Shown here in pieces: positions 62,375-64,000 of a stretch of 64,000 nt of DNA; the first letter of the stretch is position 1, and every line of letters starts with the position of its first letter. A program made the position numbers and the translations under genes. The DNA is from Sphingomonas phyllosphaerae (GTDB lineage: Bacteria; Pseudomonadota; Alphaproteobacteria; Sphingomonadales; Sphingomonadaceae). The stretch is taken from positions 1 to 64,000 of the forward strand of contig NZ_JAPYKH010000019.1 of NCBI RefSeq assembly GCF_029623345.1, in the 5' to 3' direction. The notes under the pieces are model-generated. The model was not told the DNA's origin. It did not search any database and was given only the letters and a program-made list of their open reading frames with translations.

Positions 62375-62488
62375 GCGCGTCAGCTCCTCAGCGTCGCGAC
62401 GCGCCCGTTCCGCCGCCCTCTAGCCCCATGTTCCTCGCCCTGCCGGGCCGGCACGTCAAGCCTTTCCGGGCGCGACGGCGTGGTAAAA

Positions 62489-62522
62489 TGTCTGACACTG
62501 GCCTTGCATGTGGCCCGACCAC
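62489..62522. promoter_or_regulatory. Two FadR-type dyads before the DUF1080 gene
   Basis: TGTCTGACA (62489-62497) and GTGGCCCGACCAC (62510-62522) are both symmetric. The second contains TGGCCCGACCA, which differs from the dyad before the receptor (TGGCCTGACCA) at one base of eleven. They lie 80-115 bases before the GTG at 62603 and also upstream of the divergent GntR gene. Confidence 0.5.
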
Positions 62523-62602
62523 GTTCTACGCCTAGCGCCGAGAGTGCCGCCTCCGGTATGCCCGGCGAGTGGACACCCGCGCCATGATCGAGGGGAGAGA
62601 CG

Positions 62603-64000
62603 GTGGTTCGCACATTCGCGTTGCTGGCGCTGACGGCATGGTCGTCGGCCACCCTCCCCGCCGTCGCGGCAGCCCAGGCGGCGCCGACGCGCAGCGCCGC
62701 CGCGCCGTGGCAGGACCTGATGCCCAAGCCCGGCCTCGCCGGCTGGCACCGCACCGGCGGCAACGCCGCCTATGAGGTGGTCGGCGACGAACTCGTCGGC
62801 CGGGCGGTGATCGGCAAGGGCAACAGCTGGCTCGTCTCGGACCGGCTCTACGGCGACTTCATCGTCGAGTTTGACGCCAAGACCGATCCCACGCTCAACT
62901 CGGGGATGATGATCCGCGGGCAGAGCCGCCCCGATTACCGCAACGGCGTCGTGTTCGGCTATCAGGCCGAGATCGATCCCTCGTCGCGCGCGTGGAGCGC
63001 GGGCCTGTACGACGAGCAGCGCCGTCAGTGGCTGTACACGCTGGGGCGCAACGAGGCGGCGCGCAAATCCTTCCGCTCGGGCGACTGGAATCACTATCGC
63101 GTCGAGGCGATCGGCAACCGGCTGCGTACCTTCATCAACGGCGTGCCCGCCGCCGACATCGTCGACGACACTGACGCGCGCGGCTTCTTGGCTTTCCAGG
63201 TCCACGCGCTGCCCGACGCGGTCGCCGCCAAGGGTCCGGAGGTCCGCTTCAAGGGCCTGCGCATCATCACGCAGGACCCGAAGCGGTACGCCATGCCCGA
63301 GAACCGGCTCGAGCAGCAGGGGTGGCAGTCGAACGCGCTCACCGCGGCCGAGCGCCGCGCCGGCTGGACGCTGCTGTGGGACGGTCGCACCGGCAAGGGC
63401 TGGCGCGCGGCCAAGGGCGGCGGCTTTCCCTCGCATGGCTGGACGATCGCGAACGGCGTGCTGTCGGTCGAGAAGAGCGCGACCGAGGCGGCGCGCGGCG
63501 GCGACATCGCCACCGCGGCGACCTACAAGGATTTCGAGCTGTCGGTCGATTTCCGCCTCTCCGAGGGCGCGAACAGCGGGATCAAATATCTGCTGCCGCC
63601 GGGGCCGAACGGCGGCGTGTCGAGCGTGGGCTTCGAATATCAGCTGCTCGACGACGCGCGCCACCCCGACGCCAAGATGGGCCGCGACGGCAACCGCACG
63701 CTGGCCTCGCTGTACGACCTGATCCCGGCGCGCAACCTCTCGGACCCGGACAGCCCGGGCAAGCGCGCCAACCCGCCGGGCGAGTGGAACCGCGCCACCG
63801 TGGTGGTGCGCGGCAACCATGTCGAGCATTGGCTCAACGGCTTCAAGGTGGTGGACTATGAGCGCGGCTCGGCCGAGCTGAAGGCGCTGATCGCGCAGAG
63901 CAAGTTCGCGCAGGCGGCGGGCTTCGGCGAGACCGCCGACGGCGCCATCCTGCTGCAGGATCACGGCGACAAGGTCGACTTCCGCTCGATCAAATTGCGG
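62603..64000 (+). CDS. Two-domain DUF1080/3-keto-disaccharide hydrolase, 3' end cut
   Basis: The 466 visible codons run to the window end without a stop. After a signal peptide (TFALLALTAWSSATLPAVAA) two concanavalin-like DUF1080 domains follow, each starting with a core phrase: WQDLMPKPGLAGWHRTGGN (about 32-220) and WTLLWDGRTGKGWRAAKGG (about 253-466). Both have the NSGMMIRG/NSGIKYLL strand, the Y-E/F-E core (FGYQAEID, FEYQLLDD) and the NHYRVEAIGNR/WNRATVVVRGN end. The family includes 3-keto-disaccharide hydrolases acting in the periplasm or outside. The GTG at 62603 has AGGGGAGAG upstream. Divergent from the GntR gene, with shared-type dyads. Confidence 0.9.
   Translation, partial: MVRTFALLALTAWSSATLPAVAAAQAAPTRSAAAPWQDLMPKPGLAGWHRTGGNAAYEVVGDELVGRAVIGKGNSWLVSDRLYGDFIVEFDAKTDPTLNSGMMIRGQSRPDYRNGVVFGYQAEIDPSSRAWSAGLYDEQRRQWLYTLGRNEAARKSFRSGDWNHYRVEAIGNRLRTFINGVPAADIVDDTDARGFLAFQVHALPDAVAAKGPEVRFKGLRIITQDPKRYAMPENRLEQQGWQSNALTAAERRAGWTLLWDGRTGKGWRAAKGGGFPSHGWTIANGVLSVEKSATEAARGGDIATAATYKDFELSVDFRLSEGANSGIKYLLPPGPNGGVSSVGFEYQLLDDARHPDAKMGRDGNRTLASLYDLIPARNLSDPDSPGKRANPPGEWNRATVVVRGNHVEHWLNGFKVVDYERGSAELKALIAQSKFAQAAGFGETADGAILLQDHGDKVDFRSIKLR

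Noticed and set aside
62456..63964. A 502-codon minus-strand frame across the DUF1080 gene
   Set aside because: The plus strand encodes two clear DUF1080 domains with signal peptide and ribosome site; the minus frame has no such features.

Overview
The window reads as chromosomal DNA of a high-GC alphaproteobacterium, most likely a member of the Sphingomonadaceae (Sphingomonas-like). Pointers are the very GC-rich coding bias, several TonB-dependent receptors (one of the long Xanthomonas/Caulobacter type), the circularly permuted ATP-grasp/alpha-E/transglutaminase set, a glycosyltransferase-UDP-galactopyranose mutase fusion, and short intergenic palindromes. This assignment is inference from gene content. 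I see no tRNA, rRNA, CRISPR array, prophage or insertion sequence.

Layout. 0-5 kb: a membrane protein cut by the window edge, a TupA-like ATP-grasp enzyme, a small lipoprotein, and a tightly overlapping operon pdxH > CDF metal exporter > PhzF-like enzyme. 5-8.6 kb: Ku and LigD, a two-gene non-homologous end-joining set, separated by a long inverted repeat. 8.7-12.8 kb: a secreted protein with a possibly leaderless mRNA, then the ATP-grasp/alpha-E and transglutaminase pair. 12.8-16.7 kb: a signalling cluster (Hpt protein; LuxR-type regulator, hybrid kinase and single receiver with overlapping ends). 16.6-25 kb: a five-gene envelope operon of three small secreted proteins with DUF11-like features, a 1664-residue DUF11/beta-barrel protein, and a PilZ protein. 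25-31 kb: a GH2 hydrolase, a pseudo-receiver overlapping an isochorismatase-like hydrolase, a VOC protein, and a GH1 domain fused to a shrunken RmlD-like tail. 31-39 kb: the glycosyltransferase-UGM fusion and two tandem paralogous TonB receptors, one broken by a single in-frame TAA. 39-44 kb: a large beta-galactosidase, a PI-PLC-like secreted protein and a STAS-like protein. 44.8-48 kb: a four-gene operon of lipoprotein, three-helix membrane protein, protealysin-type M4 protease and emfourin-type inhibitor. 48-52.8 kb: a 59-residue protein, a second hybrid kinase and a penicillin-acylase-type enzyme. 52.8-64 kb: a hexuronate locus (GntR regulator; TonB receptor > uxuA > uxaC > uxuB > ExuT-like carrier) and, divergently, a two-domain DUF1080 glycoside hydrolase cut by the window end.

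How it fits together. The right end forms a complete route for glucuronate: outer-membrane uptake, inner-membrane symport, isomerisation (UxaC), reduction (UxuB) and dehydration (UxuA) to 2-keto-3-deoxygluconate. FadR-type dyads of the form TGG-CCnGA-CCA lie upstream of both the receptor and the DUF1080 gene. A related TTGTCTGACGA dyad precedes the beta-galactosidase, which suggests, but does not prove, a shared polysaccharide-degradation regulon. The most unusual items are the DUF11/barrel/PilZ envelope operon, the protease-inhibitor operon with its two unknown envelope partners, the GH1-RmlD remnant fusion next to the GT-UGM fusion, the receptor stopped by one base change, and a perfect hairpin that buries the start codon of the LuxR-type regulator.
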